From Larix kaempferi (lineage: Eukaryota > Streptophyta > Pinopsida > Pinales > Pinaceae), in assembly GCA_027924585.1 (NCBI GenBank), contig BSBM01000307.1, positions 10,934,001 to 10,998,000 on the forward strand: a stretch of DNA of 64,000 nt, read 5' to 3'. A program made the translations under genes and the position numbers. The notes under the pieces were generated by a model. That model saw nothing but the letters and a program-made list of their open reading frames with translations, was not told the origin of the DNA and ran no database searches. Position 1 is the first letter of the stretch. Each line of letters opens with the position of its first letter. Positions 10,761-20,984 of the stretch are shown here, one piece after another.

Positions 10761-12680
10761 ATGAATTCAGACATTTTCTTCCAAATGACAAGGTGTATGA
10801 ATGAAATATATGAGAATCTATCTCGCTATAGAGGGCAGTTGGAAGAAAGTAATGAAAGTCAGTCAACATACCAATATGAGAGTGATTATGTACATAATTC
10901 TTATGACTCTCATCGTCCTTTTCATTCTTCAAGTAAAAATATTAACCCAATTAATCCAAACAAAATTCAATCTCAACCAAGGCCTTACAACCAAAGCATT
11001 CCGTCAAATGACTCTAGTATTCCAGTTAGACATCCACAATTAATCCCTAGTAGAATGGCCAAAGTCATTAGAAATCCAGCTAAGCCATCTCCTTTTGACT
11101 TTTCTGAAATTCATGGGGCACCTCATCTTATGCCAAATAATTACTCTGAATGGTTGCCTCGTTTCTATGGAAATTATTTTGAGTCAATTGAAAATCATTT
11201 ACAAAGATTTTGGGATTATATGGAAGTTAGGGGTGCTGATGATGAAGATGTTTATATGCGGGCCCTGGGTGAGACATTAGGTGGAAATGCCGGATTATGG
11301 TTTGATAATTTAGCCCCAGGATCCATCACTGGTTATGATATGTTTGTTGGGTTATTAAAGAATAAATGGGGTAGTAATGTTGAAGAATCCTTAACAGAGA
11401 CATCAAGCAATAACTGTGTTGTTGAGGATCATTTTGATAAGGACCATGATAATAATGACACTTCAAATCAGTCCTTGAGTAGCCCAACTTTTGATCTTGA
11501 AGAAATTTCTGATTTTGTGTTTGATGAGGACCCTTCAGAAAAAGATTTCCTTAATCATTCTATCATTAACAATCATTCAATTCCTTATCACCTTATTGAA
11601 GAAGAAGAAAGTGGAAACATTGACCAAGACCCTTTAGTAGTGCTTTCACATGATCATTATGCAAACAATCAGGATGCTTTAAATGAACTTGTTGACTTTA
11701 TCCCTGATCAATTAAACGAAAATGATCAAGTGTCCTCTTGTGAATTTAATGATGAATCAACAGAGGAGGATGAATTAGTGAATCACACTCGATGCTCTAA
11801 TCTTTGTTCCACTTCTTATAATGAATCTTTAAATTCTCCTTTTTTTATCTTTAATCAAGGTAACTTAGAGTTAGATAGTGGTGGTCAATCGTGTACTCAG
11901 ATTGTAAATATTAAACTTGATCAAAAGGTTAAAATCATTATTAGAGTAAAGACTGCTTTCTTTTGTCAAAGTCCAAGGTCAAACTTGTTTATCCAGTTGG
12001 GAGAATTTTCATATTTGCAATCCACCCTCCCTTCCCAACTCTTTCAATCATCTTTGGGTTGGTGCTCCAGTCATTTTTTTGCCTTGGAATTTTTCAATAG
12101 GAAGTATATGTATGATTACACGTTTGGAGAAAAAGCACTTCATTTCCCTTTTCAGTCACCTTGGAACAATAATGCTTGTTGTCAAATTATCAATCATTCT
12201 TGGTGGCTAGAAAAGGTGTTTAAAGATCAATTTCATCTTTTCTCCATTTTTGAGCATCAAGTGGGCCTAGTTTTGATTTTTCGTCTTTTAAGCCTTGATT
12301 TGTCCCCACTTGGTTTTTATTTGATCATCAGTCCCAAGGGGAAACGAATTAAATATGCAAGTGAAGTGAATGAGGAAAGTAGTTTATTAAATCATATGCC
12401 TTGTATTTTTCCTCCATCCATTTTAAACAATAACTTGCATAAATTTTATGATCCTATCAGTTTTTGGATGGAGGATGGCTTCACTAGTCAGTCGTCTCCT
12501 CTGCATTTTTTCATGTTGCACCACTCAAATCCTTCTTCAATTTCTGAACAAGTCAAGAAGATTGTGCTCTCAATTTCAATAATTTTTAATCCAATCTTGA
12601 CTTGTTTCATCAACAAAAATCAAAGAAGAATCATTAATTTATTTGATGAATGGTTGCACTGGATTTATGATTTTACCTAA
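10761..12680 (+). CDS. TG1 gag-like protein, 639 aa, intact
   Basis: A single uninterrupted ORF with a good ATG. Residues 1-110 are polar and low in complexity (Ser/Asn/Gln/Pro). Residues about 112-205 match the plant gypsy Gag core: HGAPHLMPNNYSEWLPRFYG, then LQRFWDYMEVRGADDEDVYM and GLWFDNLAPGSI. Residues about 211-350 are strongly acidic. Residues about 390-639 are rich in Phe, Trp, His and Ser, and I do not recognise them. There is no CCHC zinc knuckle and no DSG/DTG protease site. In the cell it would be expected to form or join virus-like particles around TG1 RNA; replication enzymes must come from elsewhere. Intactness fits either selection or simply youth. It is the only full-length intact-looking coding frame in the window apart from Gyp1's. 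Confidence 0.85.
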   Translation: MNSDIFFQMTRCMNEIYENLSRYRGQLEESNESQSTYQYESDYVHNSYDSHRPFHSSSKNINPINPNKIQSQPRPYNQSIPSNDSSIPVRHPQLIPSRMAKVIRNPAKPSPFDFSEIHGAPHLMPNNYSEWLPRFYGNYFESIENHLQRFWDYMEVRGADDEDVYMRALGETLGGNAGLWFDNLAPGSITGYDMFVGLLKNKWGSNVEESLTETSSNNCVVEDHFDKDHDNNDTSNQSLSSPTFDLEEISDFVFDEDPSEKDFLNHSIINNHSIPYHLIEEEESGNIDQDPLVVLSHDHYANNQDALNELVDFIPDQLNENDQVSSCEFNDESTEEDELVNHTRCSNLCSTSYNESLNSPFFIFNQGNLELDSGGQSCTQIVNIKLDQKVKIIIRVKTAFFCQSPRSNLFIQLGEFSYLQSTLPSQLFQSSLGWCSSHFFALEFFNRKYMYDYTFGEKALHFPFQSPWNNNACCQIINHSWWLEKVFKDQFHLFSIFEHQVGLVLIFRLLSLDLSPLGFYLIISPKGKRIKYASEVNEESSLLNHMPCIFPPSILNNNLHKFYDPISFWMEDGFTSQSSPLHFFMLHHSNPSSISEQVKKIVLSISIIFNPILTCFINKNQRRIINLFDEWLHWIYDFT

Positions 12681-13243
12681 CATTTGTGCTCACTGGTTAG
12701 AGTAGGGTAGGTAGGTATTGAATAAGCTCACTTGAGCAGTAGGATTTGTGTGATTTTTCTTTTTTCTGTGTGCCGAGTATTGTCCCGTCCTTTGTCTTGT
12801 TTATGCCTGAGTTGAGTCTTGCTCCTTCCTAAGCTTGTCTCTTCTCCTGCGTACATTTAAGAAATTATAGTTAGCATTTCTATATTTGTTGGTTGCCTGT
12901 GCAAGTTGAGATTGCCTGAATAAAGAAGTACTTTTGTCCTCCTGCACAGTGAATAAAAATTGTAAATGATAATAATATATGCCATGTTAGTTTAAATTTA
13001 TATTTTGACGCATTTTCAGTTTATGCTTTAGATTAGTTTTCAGTTTTATTTTATACTTGTCCCATACATGCTCCATGATGGTATTCTAGTGTTTGTGAGA
13101 GCAGGAACAGGTGCAAGATAAAAGCTGAAAGCAAGGATGGTGCAGTGCTGGATTGAAGATTGATGCAGAGGTGTTCGAGACCAGAGATTCTGAGGTTCTC
13201 AAGCGCTCTCTCCCTTAGAGCACTTGTCCCAGCTGGAGCCAGA
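12681..13243 (+). other. TG1 3' untranslated region with conserved LTR-proximal block
   Basis: 563 bp between the ORF stop and the 3' LTR. There is no classical run of purines before the LTR. The last 60 bases read TTCTCAAGCGCTCTCTCCCT, then TAGAGCACTTGTCCCAGCTG and GAGCCAGA, and a close match precedes TGTTACGTGG at 47567. This block, ending GGAGCCAGA, probably serves as the plus-strand priming region. Confidence 0.65.
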
Positions 13244-15590
13244 TGTTATCACACCATAGTAGCAGGACTACTATTCTTGTACAGCAGATATCTGCACATT
13301 TCAGAGCTTCATTTATTCCAGAGCATGGCTACATATATTGGATCACTCATGATCAGAGCAGTACATTATTCAGATATTGTATGACCTTGTGTCAAGGCTG
13401 AGCCTTGAGAGTTCAGATTTGATGACTAATGTGACCACTTATCCCATTACAGTTTCAGATTCAGTGCCTAGAGATGTATTTCAGCAGTGTTTCAGATGAT
13501 GCATGATGATTGCTATTATGATGATGTTGTATGATCTATGGATATGTTCTCACCGACTGTGGATTATTAGCTTGTTGATTTAGTCATGATTATAGCATGT
13601 GCTTGGTATATTCTTCCTGATGTGGCAAACTATTTAAAATGAACTGTAAATCATAAAATGAACAATTGCTTGCACTTTTAGGTCATCTAACAAAACTTAC
13701 TGGTATTTCACCTTACATAGACATGGTCTTTCCCAACACCAGTTGTCTGCTAGTGTAGGCTCCATATCCACTTGTCTCCATCCATACATGACCTTCCTGT
13801 TTGACTTTAAACCCTGACTTGTCTCATTTGACTTTCTGATACTGAGGACTTCCCTATTTTTCTACCTCTGTGTTTGGACCGCATCCCTGTTTATTCAGTG
13901 TCTCGGCTCTGAGTTGGTGACAGAACTTGCCTTTGGTGAGTTGGATTGTAGGCCTAAATCATTCTGGTCGGTTGTCCCGATGTTTGGCATTGGCTCGAAC
14001 TCCCCCTAGTCACTTGAGATGTTGTTGGCTAAAACTGAAAGCTCATGTTCTACCTATGGAAACTTCATAAATTCGCCCATGGAAACAAAAAAGGGCAAGA
14101 GCAATGAAAAGCTAAAAATACTCCTCGAAGAGTATAAGAAAGGTCCAAAAAGCAATAGTTCTTAAAAGCTATATCTAAACAATTGCTGACCTTGTGAATA
14201 TATGAAAAACATGCCCTGGATGCAAGCTGCAACTAGTTGTGCTTCTCAGCACATCTGAAATCCGAAGGGTTATGTAGGCCAAAAAGGCCATGGAAATAAA
14301 ATTGAATGATCCTAATGAACCTGGATCAACTTGATGTAGACATGATGCCTAAGTTGAATAAACACTCTCTAAACAACTTATCCATTTGTGAGGCACAGCC
14401 ATCCCCCGTGTTCTTTTGTCCAAGCACAGAGTTTGTAGCTTCCCCCCTTATCCCAGTCCAAAGTATTTTTGAGTTGAGTTAGACAAGTCAAACCCTTGGC
14501 CCAACCTTGCTCCCAGCCTTCATCCTTCACTAGCAGTTTGACCATGTCCAATGGGTGAGTTTGTCATTTGAACTATGGTGCAAGTAATTTATTATAACAA
14601 CGGAATATGTTAATATAATTAATGCCACTGAATGGAATTTATACTTTGAGCTTAGCTATGGGAATGATTAAAGAAGCATTGTCTTAGTCTACTGATGTGA
14701 TTTATCCTTGATTATATATATTCTTGGGATCCGTGATGATGTGGACCATGTATGATGATTATTGATGATGATTTATGGTCCCACATGTTTGATGATGATA
14801 TCATATGATGGACATATGATGCAGATGATGTTTGATCCAGTTCAGCAGGTTTATTATCACTTCAGATCAGCGGATTATACATTGTCCATATATGGTGGAC
14901 CCTACAGCTGGCCCATTAGGGCAACCCATGGAGTATGAGTACACATTTCTAGTGGATTTGGGTCTTCTGGATCCATTGAGACACTTATCATTCAGTTCCG
15001 GGCACTTCTGACAGTGATTGATGCAGTTTTACACTTGTTGACCAGATTTGGGGCTGATTTCCCAGCCTGAGCAGCAGGGGCCCCGAGAGGCCGGTTCACC
15101 TAGGGCGCTGATGATGGAGGGGGTGGTCCAGCCACTTGTTATTACCATTTATCCCCCCTCCCGGAGAGCCTGGTGGGCTCAGATTGACAGCGCTAGCACC
15201 CTAGGAGGCAGTTTTGGCACTTTCACAGTTCCCGAGGCAGTTAAAAAATGGGATAAAGTGGTCACTGAGGAAATCGATTTGGGCAATTGAGGCAAGGTTT
15301 TGGCATTTGGTTTTCACAGAGGTCTTCCAAGGTGATCTCACTATCTTCCAGTCAGTTTTCACCATGTGGGTATCTCCAGATTGATCACAGGAGGACATTT
15401 ACTGCTTGACTGTCATGGATTCTGAGGACAGTTTTGGTCATTATTATTACATTGGACATATTTTATTATTTTATTGTGCCTTGGGGTGAGCTAGCAAGGA
15501 TTTATACCTCCTAGCCCCACCATGTGCTTATTTTATCTTGTCCTAGTCATCATGAGGTGGATTGTTGTACTTTTTACCCCTCTAGTGGGA

Positions 15591-15598
15591 TGACGTCA
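15591..15598. promoter_or_regulatory. TGACGTCA palindrome in TG1 U3 (3' LTR)
   Basis: The 3' LTR copy of the bZIP-type palindrome, again about 170 bp upstream of a TATA box. If active, this promoter would read outward into Cop2 gag in antisense. Confidence 0.5.
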
Positions 15599-15764
15599 CC
15601 CTCATTGTACCATTTGTGAGGGCGCTATTGTTATGTTGAGTGATCCATGTGATATTATGTTATGGATTCATCCTAGCCATTGATTGTATGATGAGATCTT
15701 ATAATCTCAACCACTCATTTGATGTAGTATTATGAAGTGGTATAGGGTTTTGGTCTTTATTATC

Positions 15765-15774
15765 CTATATAAGG
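15765..15774 (+). promoter_or_regulatory. TG1 TATA box (3' LTR)
   Basis: CTATATAAGG is identical to the 5' LTR copy. Transcripts from here would run rightward out of TG1, antisense to Cop2. Confidence 0.6.
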
Positions 15775-17716
15775 AGGAGACCCCCCATTGTAAAGCTCAC
15801 CTTTGGAGCTCTGGAATATTGGAATAGAAGATTTTTTGTGGAGCATATCTCTCTTGGCTTGTGGATTCTCTTGCATATTGAATATAAAGTATCTCTTCTA
15901 TGTATCATTGTGGATCTATGTGTTTTTGCTAACCTTTTGACAGGAAAGTCGAATTGGAGAGAGGAGGGCGACTTTTGGAGGGTTATTGTTGGAGGGATCC
16001 ACATATTCTCTCTTGGGTTGATCTTGTGACAGGGAGTATCATTATTGTATCTTCGTGACATAGTTGATGCTTTCTATTACATCTTTCTACCATTTTCATA
16101 ATCATCTTGCTTGACTTGTTTCTTTGATCTTGTCTTGTAGGAGGAGGACGATTTGGCTATCTTGGAGAAGGGAGATTTGGTTGGAGCACTTGGATCTCAC
16201 TCTTGAATATAAACATAGGAGAATGCTATCAACTTGCAAGGTGGCCATAAGCAAATTGAGGTAAGATCTACAAGGTATGTGCCTCTTTCATCCATTCTAT
16301 CTCCATTGGTCATAAAACCCTAATTAAATCAAAACCCCAATTTTAGTATTTCTTAGATCTACTTAGATCTAGCCCTCATTTTGAAAAGATATTGAAAACC
16401 CACCTCTATAGCATCCACCCCTAGTTGGATCTATAGTTTGGTGGTGATTGGCTAAGAATTGACCCATTTTCTAAGACAAAAAGCTCTCCTTGACCTAAAG
16501 CGCACTTCCTTGAGGGAGGCTTGTTGGGCTAGATCTAGCACATGGGTATGTGAGATCCCGCTTGATTTGACAACTAGACACTTGATTACACATACCCATA
16601 TCCTTACTTTGGTGAAAACTACCTTGTGGACATCTCTCCATGTTTTGAGGGGTTGAAACCCCCTTTCGACCTCATTGGTAACTTAAAACTTAGATCTACT
16701 AAGATCTACCCATTGGATTCACTTGAAACTTTGAACATGCATAGATCGGGGTACTAGCATCCCGGATCTACATTTTAGTGGCCATTGGACTTGGTTTGGT
16801 CCACCAAACCCCCCTTTTGCCTCTCCTTGAGAAAGTCGCACCCCTTGGGAGTTTTGAGTTGGACCACTTCTAGGAAGTGGGTGTTGGATATTTTTGTGGA
16901 TTTGGAATGCCCATGCCTTGAAACCTAGGTCTAGACTATTCTTTTGTCCCGATCCACCTTGGGGATTGCATTCCTTGTTTTAAGGAATTGTGGTCCACTT
17001 TTGGTTATCACCTAAAAACCTAGATCTAGCAAGATCCAACCATTGGATCTCATCCAAACCACTTGACTTGGCTTCTAGGTGTCCCGATCTACACTTTGAC
17101 ATCCTTCTTGACTCCATTAGCCCATCCAACAAGGCACTAGTCCTTCTCCAAGCAAGGCGCACTTCTTGGGATTAGTGTCAAACCCTAGATCTAACGCATG
17201 GGTAACCCTAGAACCAACTCTAACTTGTAGATCCAACCTAGATCTAGCCTATAGTACCATCTTCACAATTAGCTTCACCTGGTGGGCCCATCTAAAACCA
17301 TTTTACACTTCCCAAGACAATAAGACCCACTTGTGTAAACACATGGTACTATACTTAATAATCATACCCCATCAAGTGGCCTAAACCATATATAGGTTGA
17401 AACACTAACTATCCTTGATACCACCTTCAACCATGCCCTAAACATTAGGTCCATTTAGACTTGCATTGGTTTCCGTACTTATCACTCATTCACCCTTTAA
17501 AACCTTTGCTTGGGTCCAATCAACTGTGATTGGGGTATAGGGTCTCCCCCTTGGTCTAGTTATACCTTGACCTAAAGCGAAGAGTGCCTCGGTTGACGTG
17601 ACTCCCACATTGCATTGGGAACCGTGGCATCTCTTAGGTCACCTCTTTAGTTGCCTAACTCCTCTACCGTCCCGGATGGGATACCTTTAGGGGCAACTAC
17701 AAGTTGTGTGATAACA

Positions 17717-17721
17717 AGTAC
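17717..17721. repeat. Target-site duplication of TG1, right copy (agtac)
   Basis: AGTAC directly follows GATAACA and matches the copy at 6089-6093. Confidence 0.93.
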
Positions 17722-18642
17722 CTGTGAGGGTAGAGATTAGAACATACTATTCTTCACTTGATGAGTCATCATCATCACTTTCTGCTCTAGCTTTCTTCCT
17801 GGGAGGTTCATCATCCTCAGCAACATGAGCATGATATCTTCTTTTGTTCTTCTTCTTCTTCTTATTGAATTTGTTGTTGTTGTCTTTCTTCTTCTTGGGA
17901 TAGTCTGAAGCAAAGTGTCCTTTCTCCTTGCATTCAAAACATCGAACACGAGATATATATTTCTTCTTGTGATGAGGGTGAGAATGTTTCTTGTTATGAG
18001 ATCTCTCCCTCTTAAACTTGCTTCCCTTGGTGTGAGCTATGAGAGCTTGATCTTCATTCCCCATCTTTTCTTCTCGAGCCACAAGCCTTGCTTCTTCTTG
18101 AGAGCATTCCTCCCACAGTCTACTAAAAGAGACCAACTTCTTTCTTGCACAGATTCCTTGGATAAAGGAATCCCATGACCTGGGTAGGCCATTTAGTGTG
18201 GTCATAACAACTTCACCATTGTCCACTACTTCATCCACAGCTTCAAGTTGTTCCTTGATCTGAGAGACCTTGGAGAAGTAAGATTGAATGGTCTCTCCAT
18301 TCAACATCTTGACCCCTTTCAATTGATTTCGCAGAGTCATCTTCCGATTTATGTTCTTCCCTTCAAATAACTTGGTCAGGGAGTCAAACATCTCCTTGGG
18401 TGTCTTTAGAGATGATACATGTGGTATGAGATGGTCTTTGATAGAATCAGCAATGATTCTCTTTTCCTTGACTAAGTTCTTCTTATGAATAACTTAGCCT
18501 CTTCATCCTCTGGGATAGGGACCTCAGAGCTGATGTGGGAGTCCAATTCATTTTCTTCCAGGATTGACCCAATCCTATACTTCCAGGCTCGGAAGTTATC
18601 AACCCCTTCAAGCTTATCCTCAATCTTGGTGTGGTGAGACAT
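17722..18642 (-). pseudogene. Cop2 gag, frameshifted
   Basis: Copia UBN2-type Gag. The ATG is at 18642 (MSHHTKIEDKLEGVDNFRAW), giving the usual N-terminal block. A frameshift near 18490 follows, then a 214-codon frame from 18391 (MFDSLTKLFEG; NGLPRSWDSFIQGI). The zinc knuckle CFECKEKGHFASDY has Y where the last Cys belongs. The tail is Lys-rich, then acidic (ESDDDDSSSEE), and meets a TAG at about 17744; the frame then resumes as a YVLISTLTGT-like linker that runs into the TG1 insertion and continues as protease at 6093. A functional Gag would build the particle and bind RNA. Confidence 0.9.
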
Positions 18643-19205
18643 CTTAAAGAGTACTTAAAATGAAAATAGAAGAGATTTAGGTCTTACTACTTGCTTTACT
18701 GAAAAGCTAGATCTGGTCCCGGATTAGGGTTTGTCGAAAAAATTCTAAAAATTCAAAAAGTGAATTTCAACTTTCTGAAAGGATAGAAAGATGCGCCTTG
18801 ATGCTCTGATCATCTTGGTGTATTCAGAATTTGAGATCTGCAAAGATTCACCCTTCAGAAATGCCTTTTAGTTTTCCCGGGTTCACTAGGGAGGACCCTG
18901 AATTAGGGTTTGAGTTTCTCGGAGATTTACCCAGCCAAAAATCTCGATCCAAAGCTCTAAACTTCTATTTTTCCAAGGAGCTTCCAGCTATGTCCTTAGA
19001 TTTCAGAAATTCCTATTTTGGTTGAAACCCTAATTTTTAGGGCCAAATCTGGAAATGCTCAGAATTGAATTCTGATTGGACAGATATATTCTCCTTGATG
19101 AGTAGAGTCAATCTACTATACGGCTTTTCCAAAATCTATGGAGAGAAACCCAATAAGCAAGAAACCCTAGTTTCCATCACTGCACAATGTCTTCTTCTCA
19201 AGTTA
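18643..19205 (-). other. Cop2 leader between primer site and gag
   Basis: About 560 bp of untranslated leader in the minus direction. I see no conserved ORF in it. It contains repeated AATCTTGGATCGAGATT-like and AGATCTGG stretches but nothing I can name. Confidence 0.6.
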
Positions 19206-19217
19206 GCTCTGATACCA
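19206..19217 (-). other. Cop2 primer-binding site (initiator tRNA-Met)
   Basis: On the minus strand TGGTATCAGAGC directly follows the LTR's CA. It is a perfect match to the standard plant copia primer site. Confidence 0.93.
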
Positions 19218-19810
19218 TGTTAAATTTTGAGCATTAATTCACAATACTCTAGGATCTTTACTGAGAGAATAACATGTACAGTGTATCAATGCATATCAAT
19301 CATTACAAGCATGCCAATCATCACAAGAAGCAAAATCATGAGAGACAATAGACACACAGAGTTTCCATGGGGAAAACCCTAAGGTGAAAAACCCCACAAC
19401 TTCCCCAGAGATAGATAGAGCAATAGCTCAACCAAAATACAACCAAATACACAGAGATATTCTCCTAGTAGCAGATGATCCTCCTCCTCACATGTGCGCC
19501 ACTTTCCGAGTGAAGGAAGAATGAGTTTTGAGTGATGCAAATAGAGATCTCCCGATCTCTATTTACACTTGTCTTGTTTGCCCAATAACCTTATGGGGCC
19601 GACTTGTCTAGCTAGGTACAATAACTTCATATTACATTATATCGAGGCGACCCCTTACAAGGTGGTCTAATAACCCTTCGTCAAGTTAACACACTTGCAA
19701 CACTTGTCAATACAAATGACGACACTTCCGTATAGAGGAATAATACATATCTACAGGAGTACAATAAATATATAAATGAAATACATTCCGAAGTTACATA
19801 TACATCAACA
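19218..19810 (-). repeat. Cop2 5' LTR (593 bp)
   Basis: Minus-strand TGTTGATGTATATG to AAATTTAACA, aligned end to end with the Cop1 LTR. The TATA box has become TGTAAATAG. The same GGGGAAGTTGTGGGGTTTTTCACC and GACAAGTCGGCCCCATAAGG blocks are in both. The right-hand neighbour is the minisatellite starting CAAAATGCCCG, so CAAAA is the likely target duplication, but the other copy is outside the window. Confidence 0.92.
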
Positions 19811-20145
19811 CAAAATGCCCGCAAGAGGACTTCCAAATGCCCGCAGGGGCATATGAAAATGCCTGCAGGATTCTTCCACAAATTCCCATAGGATGCTCTA
19901 GGATATGCCCACAATACTTCATCAAAATTCCTGCAATACTCCATCAAAATGCCCGCAGGCTTCTTTAGCAGATGCCGACATGAGCTTAAGAGAATGCCTG
20001 CAAAGGGGGGGGGGGGGGGTTTAAATATTCCCGCAAGGGCTCTCTAAATTCCTGCAAGGGCTACTTAATATTCTCGTAGGGGCTTAGTAAAATGCCCGCA
20101 GGGGCTTCAAATGCCCGCCAAGCCATCAAAAAATGCCCGCAGGCT
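19811..20145. repeat. Degenerate minisatellite, core AATGCCCGCAGGGGC
   Basis: About 14 degenerate units of 18-37 bp built on AAATGCCCGCAGG, with variants GCCTGCAAGG and TTCCCGCAAGGG. It includes a run of about 14 G near 20006-20020. Cop2 inserted at its left edge. Confidence 0.8.
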
Positions 20146-20476
20146 GTCCTCCTTTGTCAGCCATGTCATTGTCCTTGTCATGCTTGCTACCGTGTCATCA
20201 AATTGTGCCATGCCATCAATTCTTCCATGCTTTCCTAGTCACCAACATATTCACATATGCCTTGACATTAAGCCATGTCACCAAGCCATGCTTCTTTTCC
20301 ATCTTACCAACACTTGTCATGCTTGTCTATTGTCATACTTTTCCTTGTCATATCTTGCTATGTCTTCCACCAACTTGTGCTTGCTAAGTCTTGTCCTCCT
20401 TATCATCTTGTCTTTGAACTCAACTCATTGTCCTTTGTCATTAATGTATTGTCATCAATGACAATCATATTCATCA
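20146..20476 (-). repeat. SIRE-like LTR fragment related to Cop4 LTR
   Basis: TTGTCATTAATGTATTGTCA, then TCAATGACAATCATATTCATCA ending at 20476, matches the U3 end of the Cop4 LTR (42600-42654). The preceding TGTCAT-rich sequence is similar to 42520-42600. No polypurine tract follows at 20477, so this is a solo or truncated LTR. Confidence 0.6.
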
Positions 20477-20984
20477 TATCCTTGTGATGAACCCTAAAAG
20501 TACCTCCATGTTTTTTCTTTATTTACAACTTCTTAGACTTTGAAATTGATTGTATATATCCAACACATGAAATTGGTTGTCTTAATCGACATTGTAAATA
20601 CCCAATATTTCATCCATTGTTAATGTGAAAAATAAATACATCATTATGTCCATTTGGTATGTGAAACTCCATATGGGGCTCTATTTCCTCAAATCAAACA
20701 TGTTTTCCATTGAAATGGGAAGTTGCAATGTAGTTTTGACAACATAATAATCGTAAACATTGGGCCTTATTATAATAGGTTTCAAAGAGTTGTACATGAG
20801 TTTCAATAAGGAGGGGACACACATACACCCTCAAATGTATTCAATCCAAATCATGAGAAATAATCAACTCTCAGTATATGGAAAAGATCCTAAGGAAGGG
20901 TCACTTAGGCATCACTACCCAATTCATTGCCATCTAAATTATGGATAACTCCCCTCAGAAAATTCATCCTAATTTGTAGTAGGT
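20477..20984. other. No identifiable feature
   Basis: About 500 bp of AT-rich sequence. A 62-codon frame at 20760 shows no recognisable motif. It may be the upstream part of the dead gypsy element whose RT follows, but I cannot show that. Confidence 0.4.

Larger units (their letters stand above)
6094..17716 (+). mobile_element. TG1: gag-only LTR retrotransposon with 4.5-kb LTRs
   Basis: A complete 11,623-bp element: 5' LTR 6094-10566, tRNA-Asp primer site 10571-10588, one intact ORF 10761-12680, and 3' LTR 13244-17716, flanked by AGTAC on both sides. The internal domain is only 2.68 kb and has no protease, RT, RNase H or integrase. The plan matches non-autonomous classes known in plants: LARD (large LTRs, non-coding core) and TR-GAG (short elements with a gag ORF only). 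TG1 combines the LTR size of the first with the gag ORF of the second. LTRs differ by eight substitutions and no indels, so it is the youngest dated insertion here. It sits between gag and protease of Cop2. Confidence 0.95.
13244..17716 (+). repeat. TG1 3' LTR (4,473 bp)
   Basis: Same ends and the same length as the 5' LTR, with eight substitutions in total. It includes a second copy of the TGACGTCA (15591), the TATA box (15765) and the AGATCT cluster (16264-17245). It is followed by the AGTAC duplication and then Cop2 gag. Confidence 0.95.
3335..19810 (-). mobile_element. Cop2: Ty1/copia element split by TG1 and cut by Cop1
   Basis: Reading leftward from 19810: 5' LTR, primer site, leader, gag, then an 11.6-kb insertion (TG1, 6094-17716), then protease, integrase, RT and RNase H up to 3335, where Cop1 interrupts it. 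Removing TG1 and one copy of its agtac duplication rejoins gag and protease in one reading direction. Without TG1 the visible part is about 4.8 kb, in keeping with a copia element missing its last few hundred bases and 3' LTR. Confidence 0.92.
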
